Made by a program: the position numbers and the translations under genes. Shown here piece by piece: positions 42,122-51,652 of a stretch of DNA of 64,000 nucleotides. Numbering within the stretch: the first letter of the stretch is position 1; each line of letters begins with the position of its first letter. Location of the stretch: assembly GCA_035967975.1 (NCBI GenBank), contig JAWQFQ010000004.1, positions 53,135 through 117,134 on the forward strand. The letters run 5' to 3'. The DNA is from Scytonema sp035967975. Lineage in GTDB: Bacteria; Cyanobacteriota; Cyanobacteriia; Cyanobacteriales; Nostocaceae. The notes under the pieces were generated by a model, which was not told the origin of the DNA, did no database searches, and saw only the letters and a list, made by a program, of their open reading frames with translations.

Positions 42122-42423
42122 GGTATTTCTCGGAAAGAGTCCAGTTAAAAGGCAAAAATTAAAAAGTAAAAGTGAAACCACATTTTTGATTTTTAATTTT
42201 GCCTTTCCAAAACATATCGATGGGAGTAGTAGTATTGGGTGGGACCTCAAGACTCTAAAACCATCAGCGCGATCGCTGATGTTCATAGAAAAAGAAGCAT
42301 CCAGTCACTCATATTCAACCTGAAAAACCCTTGTATTAGGACTGCTGTTATCACTATTAAAGTGTCAGTTGTCCTTTCATAATGCACACCTGATGAAACT
42401 GGAAACCACCAAAAGGTCTTTAG

Positions 42424-42555
42424 CTAATGGCGAATTAGCACTGACTGAGCAATGAGTGACAAAAGCTTGCATTGTAATGCAGGTTTGGTAAAATCCTCAG
42501 TTTCTTGCCTAGTAGTCACTGCAGTATGTGCAGGTAGGTTAAGTTGCAAAACCAT
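42424..42555 (-). pseudogene. 43-aa ORF after the riboswitch, possible remnant of its target gene
   Basis: ATG at 42555 preceded by GAGG at 7 bases. The product begins MVLQLNLPAHTAVTTRQETE and stops after 43 codons (SLIAQSVLIRH). It starts about 110 bases past the aptamer, the expected place for the controlled gene. Its size and abrupt stop suggest a truncated gene or a short leader peptide. No family recognised. Confidence 0.35.
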
Positions 42556-42666
42556 ATGATGACCTCAACAGACTTAAGCATGGGTACAAAGAGTCTGAGC
42601 AGTACCAGCCAAGGACACTGATGAGATTCAATAGAATTACCTATGTCTCTTCAGTCTCCTCTCAAT

Positions 42667-42783
42667 GCCTACGAAGTTAGCTGACGGGCTAGGGCTGAGA
42701 GATGCCCCTCCTCTAGAGGATGCGCCCCCTTAATCGGTTCCTCCGTTCCAACAGACGCTGCAATACGCTTTGTTGGATTAGGC
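42667..42783 (-). promoter_or_regulatory. c-di-AMP riboswitch (ydaO-yuaA type)
   Basis: Read on the minus strand it shows the conserved ydaO order: GCCTAATCC (5' P1), AACGGAGGAACC, TTAAGGGGGCGCATCC, GGAGGGGCATCTCTCAGCCC, TAGCCCGTCAGCTAACTTCG and TAGGC (3' P1). P1 pairs GCCTA with TAGGC. These are the diagnostic words of the class that senses cyclic di-AMP and usually switches off osmolyte, potassium or cell-wall genes. No intact gene follows within 500 bases. Confidence 0.85.
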
Positions 42784-43265
42784 TGACTTACTCTCATTAA
42801 AGAAAAATATTACCACCGACACATAATGCAGTCAAGCTACTGGGATACATTCGCCAAGCAGTGATTACTCAATTACACACCAAGATTGCAAGAGACAAAA
42901 TCCCATAGCAGTGAGATCGTGGATGCAAGACCGCAAGGGATACAATAAATGAGGTCCTAGAAACCCGGTATCTCCAAGATACCGGGTTTCTAATTATTCC
43001 TTAAGCGATAAGTATGTGGATGAGGAAACGGAACTTCTAATATTTCACCAAAATTAGCGTCTGGTTAAGATACTATCGGGTAGAGTTTTTTTACTTATCG
43101 ATGAATACAAAAAGCTCTCTACCCATGTCATATTTTTTCTACCTTTAGAAGTAATTTACAGTAGAATTTTGTGTTAAATAATGATACTGTTTTAATATAA
43201 AAATATCTGCCGCTCTATTTAAATAATAAATATTATCTTTATATTTACTTTTTTACCCACAAGCT
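42784..43265. other. A/T-rich intergenic region before the kinase gene
   Basis: Contains the dispersed palindrome at 42959-42991 and an A/T-rich leader; presumably holds the divergent promoters of the riboswitch transcript and the histidine kinase. No gene seen. Confidence 0.4.
42959..42991. repeat. Dispersed 33-bp palindrome
   Basis: AGAAACCCGGTATCT + CCA + AGATACCGGGTTTCT. Confidence 0.9.
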
Positions 43266-44468
43266 ATGAAAGATTTTAGTCAATTATTGCGCGATAAAAC
43301 TATGATAATTATAAACCAGTGGGTAGAAGACATACGGAAAGATAAAAAAATTTCTAGCACAAATAATCTATCGCGCTCAGCTATTGAAAATCATCTTGCT
43401 CATATCTTATCAGCACTGGCAAATGTTCTTTCTCAATACCAAGATGATGACGAAATGCAGCCAATAGTGCAAGCGAGTTTGTATCACGGTTCTCTACGCG
43501 CAGAGCAAGGTTTTGATGCAGCAGAAATTGCTCGCGAATACCGTGTGTTGCGTAATGTGATATTTAGAACGATAGAACCGGAATTCATGCAAGCATCTGC
43601 ACGGGATGTAATGCGGGCTGTGCGTTTGATTGATATGGTGTTGGATGAGGCGATCGCTTACTGTTTTCAAAGTTATACTCAAGAACGATTGACGGAATTA
43701 GAAATTCTGCAAAATCAGTTAAGCCTTAACAATCAAGAACTCACGCGCTTAGTTAGGGCAAATCAAGACAATTTGTCACATTTAGCACATGAGTTGAAAA
43801 GCCCTTTAACGTCAATTATTGGCTACTCGGATTTATTTTTGCGCCTCCAACGTCAAACATCAAAAGAACAAGATAATGTTACCAATTTAGAACACATTGA
43901 GCGCGTGTTGAGAAGTGGCAGGCAATTACTTCGCCTGATTAATGATGCGCTAGAAATATCCCGATACGATGCGGGACAAATGAAACTACACCCGGAACCA
44001 CTAAATGCGTGTGAATTAATCGAAAATGTATGCGAAATGTTGCAGCCTTTGGCAAGTAACAAAAATTTACAGATCCACGTCGATGACGACCATGCACCAG
44101 AAGAGGTGCTCACAGACGCGCTCCGATTACAGCAGATTGTAATAAATCTTGTCAGCAATGCTATTCGCTACACGGAATCCGGAACTATAATAATCAAGTG
44201 TGAGACCATTGGCAATGACAGGTGGGCGATCGCAGTTTCCGATACGGGAATGGGTATTGCACCAGAAGACCAAAAACATATCTTTGAACCCTACGTTCGG
44301 GTGAGTTCTAGCAGTAAATCTTACCTACCCGATAGCACTGGCTTGGGTCTAGCAATAGTATCAAGACTAGTGAAACTGCTGCAAGGTGAAATCAATCTCG
44401 TTTCGCAATTAGGAGCGGGGTCCACATTTACAGTCACTTTGCCATTGGAAGTCAGCACTTCAAATTAG
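43266..44468 (+). CDS. Soluble sensor histidine kinase with RsbR-N-like sensor
   Basis: A 400-aa kinase without membrane helices. Residues 1-140 form a helical sensor of the RsbRD-N type (IINQWVEDIRKDKK, SLYHGSLRAEQGFDAAEIAREYR, MVLDEAIAYCFQ). A coiled linker leads to the H-box SHLAHELKSPLTSIIGYSD (phospho-acceptor His175), then N-box NLVSNAIRY, G1 VSDTGMGIAP, F-box IFEPYVRV and G2 STGLGLAIVSRL. No response regulator gene is adjacent, so the partner must be elsewhere. The HlyD gene follows on the same strand. Confidence 0.9.
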   Translation: MKDFSQLLRDKTMIIINQWVEDIRKDKKISSTNNLSRSAIENHLAHILSALANVLSQYQDDDEMQPIVQASLYHGSLRAEQGFDAAEIAREYRVLRNVIFRTIEPEFMQASARDVMRAVRLIDMVLDEAIAYCFQSYTQERLTELEILQNQLSLNNQELTRLVRANQDNLSHLAHELKSPLTSIIGYSDLFLRLQRQTSKEQDNVTNLEHIERVLRSGRQLLRLINDALEISRYDAGQMKLHPEPLNACELIENVCEMLQPLASNKNLQIHVDDDHAPEEVLTDALRLQQIVINLVSNAIRYTESGTIIIKCETIGNDRWAIAVSDTGMGIAPEDQKHIFEPYVRVSSSSKSYLPDSTGLGLAIVSRLVKLLQGEINLVSQLGAGSTFTVTLPLEVSTSN

Positions 44469-44625
44469 CACCCATACTCATTATTTTGGAACAACTCAAG
44501 TGCTAGTTGCGTCCAGAAGGCGGATGAGACTAGTTCAAAAACCAACTTTTGAGGTATTGACTGGTTTACCAGTTATATATTGTCCTACAAAAATTCGCAA
44601 TCGTTGCCCAGATATAAGGTCGCTA

Positions 44626-45672
44626 ATGGAAAGCTTAAATTCTTCACAACAGACCCACCCAGTTGCAGAAATGGAAGAACAACACACTCCAGTTTCGCAG
44701 CACGAAGAGACAGCAATTGCTCCCACAGACTCTAACACTGAAAACAAAAACTACATTCGCCATCTGCTACCCAAAGTAGCACTTGGGGGATTGATAGGCT
44801 TAGGGATAGCTGCTTCCGGTGTATATGGATACCGCCAGTGGCAATATGCTCAAAATTACGAAGTCACTGATAATGCCTATGTCACAGCAAATATTCAACC
44901 CGTGACTTCTCGCATTTCGGGAATAGTCACCGAGGTTGCAGTCAAAGATAACCAAATGGTATCACCTGGAACTGTATTGGTGAAGCTCGATCCCCGTGGT
45001 TATGAAGTCAGTTTGACAGAAGCAAAAGCATCCCTAGAATTAGCCAAGCAACAAGCAGCACTAGCAAAAGAAAAAACCAAACTTGTAGCAGTTAATATTC
45101 CCGACCCAGTATCTCAGGGAGGAAAAGCTGCAAGCAAAAGTAATGCTCTACAGCTACAAGCTATTAATCAGCAAAAAGAAATAAACGCTCAAGAGTATAA
45201 AACAGCCCAAAGTGCGATCGCACAAAAAGAAGCTGAACTCAAAAAAGCACAACTAGACCTGTCCTACACTAAGATTACCTCCTTGGTAGCCGGAAAAATT
45301 GGAAACAAAAACGTCCAAGTAGGTCAGCAAGTACAACCAGGACAAACCCTAATTGAAGTCGTACAACCCAATCCTTGGATTGTGGCAAACTTCAAAGAAA
45401 GTCAGTTAGAAAATATAAAGCCTGGACAAAAAGTAGGCATCAAAATTGCCGCATTTCCTAGTCGGAAGTTTCAAGGCACCATAGATAGTATGTCTCCAAC
45501 TTCCTTCGGTAGATTTACGCCCCTTCCACAAAATAATACTAGTAATCCTACCCAAAGTTCAGACGTACAAAGAATTCCCGTCAAAATTACATTTGATCCC
45601 GAGAGCATTCAGGATTACCAATCCCGAATGACCCCCGGAATGTCAGCAGTTGTCACTGTAAATGTCAAATAA
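44626..45672 (+). CDS. HlyD/EmrA-type membrane fusion protein
   Basis: Start taken at the ATG at 44626 (MESLNSSQQTHPVAEMEEQ) with AAGG six bases upstream; the frame is open further upstream but that part is not conserved-looking. The product is about 348 aa. A signal anchor lies at about 52-72 (KVALGGLIGLGIAASGVYG). The barrel-sandwich half (YEVTDNAYVTANIQPVTSRI, VKDNQMVSPGTVLVKLDP) is followed by an alpha-hairpin, then the second lipoyl half (VGQQVQPGQTLIEVV) and the beta barrel. It links an inner-membrane pump to an outer-membrane channel, but no MFS or ABC pump gene is next to it. Confidence 0.88.
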   Translation: MESLNSSQQTHPVAEMEEQHTPVSQHEETAIAPTDSNTENKNYIRHLLPKVALGGLIGLGIAASGVYGYRQWQYAQNYEVTDNAYVTANIQPVTSRISGIVTEVAVKDNQMVSPGTVLVKLDPRGYEVSLTEAKASLELAKQQAALAKEKTKLVAVNIPDPVSQGGKAASKSNALQLQAINQQKEINAQEYKTAQSAIAQKEAELKKAQLDLSYTKITSLVAGKIGNKNVQVGQQVQPGQTLIEVVQPNPWIVANFKESQLENIKPGQKVGIKIAAFPSRKFQGTIDSMSPTSFGRFTPLPQNNTSNPTQSSDVQRIPVKITFDPESIQDYQSRMTPGMSAVVTVNVK

Positions 45673-45829
45673 CAGTTATCAGTTATCAGTTAATATATAC
45701 TTTAAGCGGTCAGCACCTCAGCTATCAGCTAAGAGCCGAAAACTTATAGCTCATAGATTCTAGCTGAATCAATCATCTCAGTTTATTCCCGTGCAAAGTA
45801 TAGCAATCCTCAATCATTCATAAGAATAG

Positions 45830-45862
45830 AGAAACCCGGTTTCTTAAAGAAACCGGGTTTCT
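45830..45862. repeat. Dispersed 33-bp palindrome (GGTTTCT variant)
   Basis: AGAAACCCGGTTTCT + TAA + AGAAACCGGGTTTCT, between the convergent hlyD-like and rnc genes. A TCAGTTATCAGTTA tandem patch precedes it at 45675-45735. Confidence 0.88.
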
Positions 45863-45962
45863 GCTGCTATGGTCAAACGTTAAGGGACTTGCAAGAAATA
45901 AATTCTCCATCTTTAAATTTTTGAAGACTTTTTTATTTGGAACTCCCTAACCGTCAACAAAT

Positions 45963-46646
45963 TCACAACAGACTCCGTTGTTTTACCCGCGCCAGTGCAT
46001 CTTCCGCAGCCGCCTTCTCAGCATCTTTTTTACTCCGCCCTCGACCTTCCCCATACTCTTTATCATTCACATAAACTTTAGATAGGAACTCAGGGGAGTG
46101 AGGAGAACCACCAGCTTGGATTGTTTCATACCTAGGAGGTGATTGGGTAACATTGCGCTGTACCCATTCCTGAAAGCGATTCTTAGAGTCTACACTAGAG
46201 CGAATTTCAACAACAGTCTCAGGTACGGAAGCAAACAGGGGTTCCACGATCGCACGAACCGCTGCAATATTAGAATTATTGTCTAGATAGTAAGCAGCTA
46301 TCACTGCTTCAAAAGTACTGCTGAGGAGATTAGGATTTTGGAAGCCTCCTTCTAGCATTGCACCTTTACCTAAGCGCATTCTGAAGTCCAAACCAACTTC
46401 AACAGCAAACTTTGCCAACTGCTTCTCATCTACCAGTGCAGAGCGACGCCGGGTGAGTTCATCCTCTCCCTTTTCTGGATAACGACGAAAGAGATACTCG
46501 CCACTTAAATAAGTCAGCAAAGCATCACCAAGAAACTCCAAACGTTCGTTGTGCTCCCCTTCTCCAGGGTTTTCATGGATATAAGAACGATGTGTCAGCG
46601 CACAGCGCAAAAGTTTTTCATTTCGGAATGATAGAAGTTTATGCAT
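45963..46646 (-). CDS. rnc: Ribonuclease III
   Basis: A 227-aa double-strand-specific endoribonuclease that processes rRNA and structured mRNAs. The signature is HNERLEFLGDALLTYLSGEYL (about 33-53), then DELTRRRSALVDEKQLA and the second catalytic acid in LSSTFEAVIAAYYLD (about 109-123; E and D present). A double-stranded RNA-binding domain covers about 155-225 (NRFQEWVQRN, GEGRGRSKKDAEKAAAEDAL). It follows the NYN-domain gene by 54 bases on the same strand; cyanobacteria often have more than one rnc homologue. Confidence 0.94.
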   Translation of the reverse strand: MHKLLSFRNEKLLRCALTHRSYIHENPGEGEHNERLEFLGDALLTYLSGEYLFRRYPEKGEDELTRRRSALVDEKQLAKFAVEVGLDFRMRLGKGAMLEGGFQNPNLLSSTFEAVIAAYYLDNNSNIAAVRAIVEPLFASVPETVVEIRSSVDSKNRFQEWVQRNVTQSPPRYETIQAGGSPHSPEFLSKVYVNDKEYGEGRGRSKKDAEKAAAEDALARVKQRSLL

Positions 46647-46700
46647 TTTTATCGGTAGTTGATTGTTGATAATAATTTACATAGAATTAGTAAAATTTAC

Positions 46701-47243
46701 TTATAGGTCAAGAGGTAAGTATGAAGGTTTTTGAAGAAAATCTTCTACATAATGAAAATTTTCTTCCCCTACAAGATTAATCAGCCTTGGGCTTGTACTA
46801 TTTCTTTGTGCAAAGACTATCACGTTTATCGTCAAAGCTTTTAAAACCGAGATTAAACCTGCGTAATCCCAATCGCCCAATACAAGAATAATTGTTTTAG
46901 GAAAGGGCTTAGGGGCTACTAGATTAACACAGTCAGTTATCAATTGTTTATCTGCACTATTTTTTGAGCGATCGCGAACATCAACAAATTTGTAGTTAAG
47001 AGTTTCAAGAGCCTGCTTACTTTGTGCAAAAGCTTGACTTTTATATTGGGAAGAATGATAGTACACGTTTTGACAACCTATACGTCCTTTGTCTTGAGCA
47101 AATTGCTGCAATTTCTTGGTAAAAATACATAATTGACGAGGTTTTAGTTTCACATTTTCCAAATCCCAAAGTTTATGATGAACTAAGGATTTTTGTAGGT
47201 TTACTTCTTTCGTTGAAGCTAGGTTAATACAAGCCATATTCAT
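46701..47243 (-). CDS. NYN-domain (PIN-like) putative ribonuclease
   Basis: A 180-aa protein of the NYN/LabA (DUF88) PIN-like fold. Candidate catalytic acids are D in HHKLWDLENVKL (about 27), the pair in FVDVRDRSKNSADKQLITDCV (about 85-105) and D in LVLGDWDYAGLISVL (about 122). The N-terminal start could also be M3. These proteins are thought to be metal-dependent ribonucleases. It probably shares a transcript with rnc. A long imperfect hairpin lies 140-370 bases upstream of its start. Confidence 0.75.
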   Translation of the reverse strand: MNMACINLASTKEVNLQKSLVHHKLWDLENVKLKPRQLCIFTKKLQQFAQDKGRIGCQNVYYHSSQYKSQAFAQSKQALETLNYKFVDVRDRSKNSADKQLITDCVNLVAPKPFPKTIILVLGDWDYAGLISVLKALTINVIVFAQRNSTSPRLINLVGEENFHYVEDFLQKPSYLPLDL

Positions 47244-47382
47244 GTGTCCTTCTTCTAAAAGTTAACAGGACAGCACTAATAACTCATGTATTTAGTAGCA
47301 ATCACGTTTTGTATAACAGATAACTCACAAATGAATTATCATTCACCACAAAACGTTCGCCACTTACATACTGATTTGATTC

Positions 47383-47614
47383 GGGTCTCAGGTGCAGCTA
47401 CCCCAATATCCTGCTCAGCGCCAGTTTATCCAGTTGGCAAGACATTCAGCCAAATTTCTCTTGCCTTTAGGGTCGTACACGGTCCCTTTTGCAGATTTTT
47501 CCAACGTTTTGAAACTTCCAGCCTCTAAAGCTTGTTAGAAATGACGCTGAATGTCTTGTCAACGGAATAACCTGACACTGGGCGGGATACTGGGGTAGCT
47601 ACAGCTGAGACCTG
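47383..47614 (-). repeat. Long imperfect inverted repeat (about 68-base arms) upstream of the NYN-rnc pair
   Basis: 47383-47450 pairs with 47546-47614 at about 82% (12 mismatches by eye, many G-U compatible in RNA), loop about 95 bases. Distinctive arm words: GCAGCTACCCCA/TGGGGTAGCT and CAAGACATTCAGC/GCTGAATGTCTTG. If transcribed with the NYN gene it would give a double-stranded leader. Confidence 0.75.
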
Positions 47615-48032
47615 ACAAAACCAACATCTTGTATGTTGGGCATAAGTCTCTTTTGCTGTCATATTTAACACTATCACTTAATCACCTTATTCGTGTCAAG
47701 GGGTAAACATGAATTTTTGTTACTAATTTCTTTAACAATCCGCTCATCAAGATGGCAAGCTGAACAATCCAGTGAATTCAATACCTTCGCAAAAAAAATG
47801 AATAAGCAGGTAGATGGAAACAACCAAGTAACCCACACCTGTTGTGCTCGGTGGACACGCTTGTGTACTGAACAGGTCAACCTCAGGAACTTCCACAGTC
47901 TCTTGTAAATTTAACTGTAGGAGAATTACGAAGAAAACAATAAATACAATAAATATTATAGTATATAATGTGTCACCAACTACTACTCCTCTTTTCAAAG
48001 ATTTAACTAAATTTTCATAAAGAAGGATAAAA
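47615..48032. other. Intergenic region, no reliable gene
   Basis: Short overlapping ORFs on both strands lack codon bias and family patterns. Likely promoter region for the FkbM methyltransferase; GAAGGA precedes its ATG by 7 bases. Confidence 0.4.
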
Positions 48033-48770
48033 ATGTTAAGAGATATCGTGTATTCTTTTATTGCCAAAGGTTTGAAAATCCCCAAATCTGTGGAAGAAAA
48101 ATTCGGGCAATTTGTTTTTAAAAGTTACTTAAAAGACCTGTTAAATAAATTAAGAATTAACTGTGTCATTGATGTGGGGGCTAACGTTGGTGCTTATGCC
48201 GAAGGGATCAGAAAAATGGGCTATAAAGGACATATTCTGAGTTTTGAGCCACATCCACACGTATTTGCTACTCTTGAGAAGAATTCTCAGCACGATCCCC
48301 TTTGGAGAGTATACGATTTTGCTCTGGGGAGAACCGATTCTTACGCGACCCTGAATTTGAATATGTATTCAGCATTGAGTTCATTTCTAGTTCCTAAGGT
48401 ACACATACCAAAAACTGTTGAATCCTGTGAGGTGAAAATCAGTCCTCTAGACTCGGTGTTAGATGAAATTCTCACTTTAGTGCCTGAGCCTCGCATATTC
48501 CTCAAAATGGATACTCAGGGATACGACATGGAAGTTGTTCAAGGTGCAAGTAAAACCTTGGATAAAGTTTTGTGTTTGCAATCGGAAATATCTATGTACG
48601 CTAATTATGATAATATACCTTCATACTTGGATGCCTTGAAGTATTACGAATCTTTAGGTTTTCAGCTGATTGATTTATTTGTTGCCAATCGTCTTCCTCA
48701 AGGTATCATTGTTGAATCTGATTGTCTGATGGTGCGTTCTCAAATGTTAGACGTCGCTCACAATAAATAA
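48033..48770 (+). CDS. FkbM-family methyltransferase
   Basis: A 245-aa SAM-dependent methyltransferase. Motif I is VIDVGANVGAYAEGIRKMG (about 45-63), followed by ILSFEPHPHVFATLEKN and a LALGRTDS-like turn. The FkbM-specific middle (SPLDSVLDEIL) and FLKMDTQGYDMEVVQGA (about 163-179) are clear. FkbM enzymes O-methylate sugars or polyketide hydroxyls; here a glycan target is likely given the polysaccharide genes in the window. Good ribosome site AGAAGGA at 48021-48027. Confidence 0.88.
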   Translation: MLRDIVYSFIAKGLKIPKSVEEKFGQFVFKSYLKDLLNKLRINCVIDVGANVGAYAEGIRKMGYKGHILSFEPHPHVFATLEKNSQHDPLWRVYDFALGRTDSYATLNLNMYSALSSFLVPKVHIPKTVESCEVKISPLDSVLDEILTLVPEPRIFLKMDTQGYDMEVVQGASKTLDKVLCLQSEISMYANYDNIPSYLDALKYYESLGFQLIDLFVANRLPQGIIVESDCLMVRSQMLDVAHNK

Positions 48771-49874
48771 GTACAAGTTACTATAAAAGTATCCTTAAGA
48801 GGTTAACTCATATCTTGCACCTAGGCCAAAAACCGGGTTTCTTGAGAATGATGACGCAAGAAAAACTTAATGAGTGCGTTTAGAAAACCGGTTTTTTATG
48901 TCTTGTTGAGAATGCTGCAAGATGTCAGTTAAGGTAATTGCACTAATAGCGATCGTTGTCAGGGCGAACGGCTTTACCCTGCTCTAAGGCTCCGCCAACG
49001 CCCCTACTCATCTGAAATAACCATTATCCGCTCTACACATAATGTTCAATTTTTACAGTGAGTAAGTCCTAAATACTACTTGGATAAGCGCAAGTTAGTG
49101 CTCTTCTATCACTCTAGAGCAGCGATACAGTATTCACTCTTAGGTCTAAAAAACCCGGTTTCTATCGCCCTTAAAGACTAATTTTTCGTTAAGCCGACTC
49201 GAAGAAACCGGGTTTTTGGCATTACTGTACCAATGCTCTAGCCAGATAAAAATCAAAACCCTTATCCGCACGCGTATTAGACTAATTAAGCTTGGGTTAG
49301 AGGTTTTTCGTGGTTTGCGATCGCTTAATTCATTCACCATATAACTTTCATCATTTCGCCTCAATTATTCTCTTAGCAGAGTGATGAAAGAGCGGAAACC
49401 GGGTTTGGAGCGCCCCACGCAACGCTTAACCGAACTGTATTCAATACTGCGTAGGATTTGCGAAAATTAGAAACCCGGTTTCTCAAAGAAACCGGGTTTC
49501 TGGGACTTCAAGTATCACGCTTCCGAGCAGTATTGCGTTAGCTCCTACACAATCTAAGTTTTCAAATGACCGACGACAAAATCGTTGTTTCAGACTTTCT
49601 CGCAATTACGTTTACTATCAAACATTTCGATTTAAACTATCAATAAAATTTTCATAAAAATAAGAAAATTCTTAGACAAAATGAAGCCATTATCATATAT
49701 AAGGAATTAGAACAAAGATTAACTAAATGAGTGCTCAGACAGTGTTTATTCCAATAAATATGAATATTTGATGAAGTCAGATTCTGTTATTTTTTACATT
49801 TTGTTTAGACTGATTGATTAGATAGAAAATTGTGTAAAATCAGCATATTTACTAATGCAAGCAAAATAATTTAT
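48771..49874. other. Repeat-rich intergenic region (about 1.1 kb)
   Basis: No gene recognised. Holds several half and diverged copies of the CCGGGTTTC palindrome (48829-48843, 48876-48897, 49149-49163, 49201-49216), a CTCCGCCAACGCC patch at 48988 and one full copy at 49469-49501. The last 200 bases are A/T-rich and probably carry the GMC oxidoreductase promoter. Confidence 0.5.
49469..49501. repeat. Dispersed 33-bp palindrome (GGTTTCT variant)
   Basis: AGAAACCCGGTTTCT + CAA + AGAAACCGGGTTTCT. Confidence 0.9.
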
Positions 49875-51557
49875 ATGTTTGTTGATGCTCGTTTTGTTCC
49901 CCTAGATCAAGTTATTGAAACTGAAGTTTGTATTGTTGGTGCAGGACCAGCTGGAATCACACTAGCTCGTGAATTTATTGGACATAAAACAAACGTCTGT
50001 GTTGTGGAGAGTGGCGGACTTGATTTTGATCCTCAAACTCAAACACTTTCTGACGGATTAAGCGTTGGTGATCCCTTTTTATCATTGATGGAAACCCGTC
50101 GTCGCCAGTTCGGTGGTAATTCCAACATTTGGTCAATAAAGATTGGTAACGGACAAATAGGTGTCCGACATGCCCCTTTAGATGAAATTGATTTTGAACA
50201 GCGAGACTGGATACCCTACAGTGGTTGGCCTTTTAACAGAGGACACTTGCTGCCGTTCTATCAACGTGCTCAAGCAGTTTGTCAAGCAGGTCCATTTGCC
50301 TATGATCCGGACACATGGGAGAACCAACACAGGCAACGGTTACCCTTGAATGACAAGCAAGTCGTGACGACGATGTTCCAGTTTGGACCTCGTAATGTGT
50401 TTAGTCATAAATATCGGGAAGATTTGAAGCAAGCTGACAATATTACCGTTTACTACAACGCCAACGCAGTTGAGATTGAAACTGATGAATTGGTGAATTC
50501 GGTAACTCGTCTGAAAGTTGCTTGCTTGCATGAGAGCAAGTTTTGGATAGCTGCTAAGGTGTTTATTCTCGCTCAGGGCGGGCTAGAAAATTCCCGTCTG
50601 TTGTTAATGTCTAACCGTCAGCAAACAGCTGGCTTGGGTAACGAACACGACTTGGTGGGCAGATTTTTTATGGATCATCCGTTAGTCCAAGGTGGCGTAT
50701 TTATACCTGCTGATAACAACTTGTTTAATAAGACTGCTTTATACGATATGGTGCAAGTAAAGAACGTTCCTGTGCTGGGTTATCTCAAACTCTCGAAACA
50801 GCTAATACAGCGTGAGCGTATAGTCAACATCAGCGCCGTTTTGTTTCCTCGCCCTAGTAGGCGACAGTGGAAAGCAGTTGAGTCATATAAAGCTCTGGCT
50901 GAGCCGCTTATTAATCGCCAAATTCCACAACACATGTGGCAAAACCTTCTCAATGTCATTGGTGGTATTGATTACGTGACCCTTGCTAGCTATCTAGCTG
51001 CTACAAAACATCAGTCCTTACTGCATGGATTTGGCAGAGGCGGATGGTCAGAACTGCCAAATAATCAACGTAGGTTTAAGGTCTTCCAGGTAGTTCATCA
51101 AGTTGAACAAGTCCCCAATCCTGCTAATCGAGTAGTCTTAAGCAAAGAACGAGATTTCTTAGGCTGTCATAAGTTAGAACTGCACTGGCGTTGGGATACT
51201 GAAAATAGTCGCCAAGTTGGACGTGCTCAAGAAATCCTAGCTGAGGAAATTGCACGTTCGGGGTTAGGCGAGTTTCGATTAGAACGGCAAGATGGTCTTC
51301 CAAAACTTGGCTCACCTAGTGGTACAGCCCATCATTTGGGCACAACTCGAATGCATATTGACCCTAAACAGGGAGTTGTTGATGAGAATTGCCAAGTTCA
51401 TGGTGTCTCTAACTTATTCATTGCAGGTAGCTCTGTTTTTCCTACAGGAGGTTATGTTAACCCTACCCTGACAATTGTGGCGCTTTCCATTCGCTTGGCA
51501 GATCACATTAAGAACGTAATTAACGAGTTGAATATCTCAATCCTAAATCATGTATGA
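49875..51557 (+). CDS. GMC-family FAD-dependent oxidoreductase
   Basis: Start taken at the ATG at 49875 (MFVDARFVPLDQVIETEV), 560 aa; the 15 codons upstream look non-coding. FAD-binding motif CIVGAGPAGITLAREF (about 20-35), VVESGGLDFD, RRQFGGNSNIWSIK, and a second nucleotide motif AQGGLENSRLLL. The C-terminal GMC part has PSGTAHHLGTTRMH (active-site His pair), LFIAGSSVFPTGG and NPTLTIVALSIRLADHI. Close to glucose-methanol-choline enzymes of the sugar/alcohol type. Substrate unknown; no partner cytochrome nearby. Confidence 0.9.
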   Translation: MFVDARFVPLDQVIETEVCIVGAGPAGITLAREFIGHKTNVCVVESGGLDFDPQTQTLSDGLSVGDPFLSLMETRRRQFGGNSNIWSIKIGNGQIGVRHAPLDEIDFEQRDWIPYSGWPFNRGHLLPFYQRAQAVCQAGPFAYDPDTWENQHRQRLPLNDKQVVTTMFQFGPRNVFSHKYREDLKQADNITVYYNANAVEIETDELVNSVTRLKVACLHESKFWIAAKVFILAQGGLENSRLLLMSNRQQTAGLGNEHDLVGRFFMDHPLVQGGVFIPADNNLFNKTALYDMVQVKNVPVLGYLKLSKQLIQRERIVNISAVLFPRPSRRQWKAVESYKALAEPLINRQIPQHMWQNLLNVIGGIDYVTLASYLAATKHQSLLHGFGRGGWSELPNNQRRFKVFQVVHQVEQVPNPANRVVLSKERDFLGCHKLELHWRWDTENSRQVGRAQEILAEEIARSGLGEFRLERQDGLPKLGSPSGTAHHLGTTRMHIDPKQGVVDENCQVHGVSNLFIAGSSVFPTGGYVNPTLTIVALSIRLADHIKNVINELNISILNHV

Positions 51558-51652
51558 AAAATTTTAGTTGCTAATAGCTAATGGCTAATGGCTCTCGCAA
51601 TTTTCACAACTCATCTTACGTCCGCCTAATTACTTAGAAATCAAATTTTGCG

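Noticed and set aside
47286..48085. Several 66-112 aa ORFs around 47.3-48.1 kb
   Set aside because: They lie on the long inverted repeat or A/T-rich spacer, overlap each other on both strands and the start of the FkbM gene, and have no recognisable sequence.
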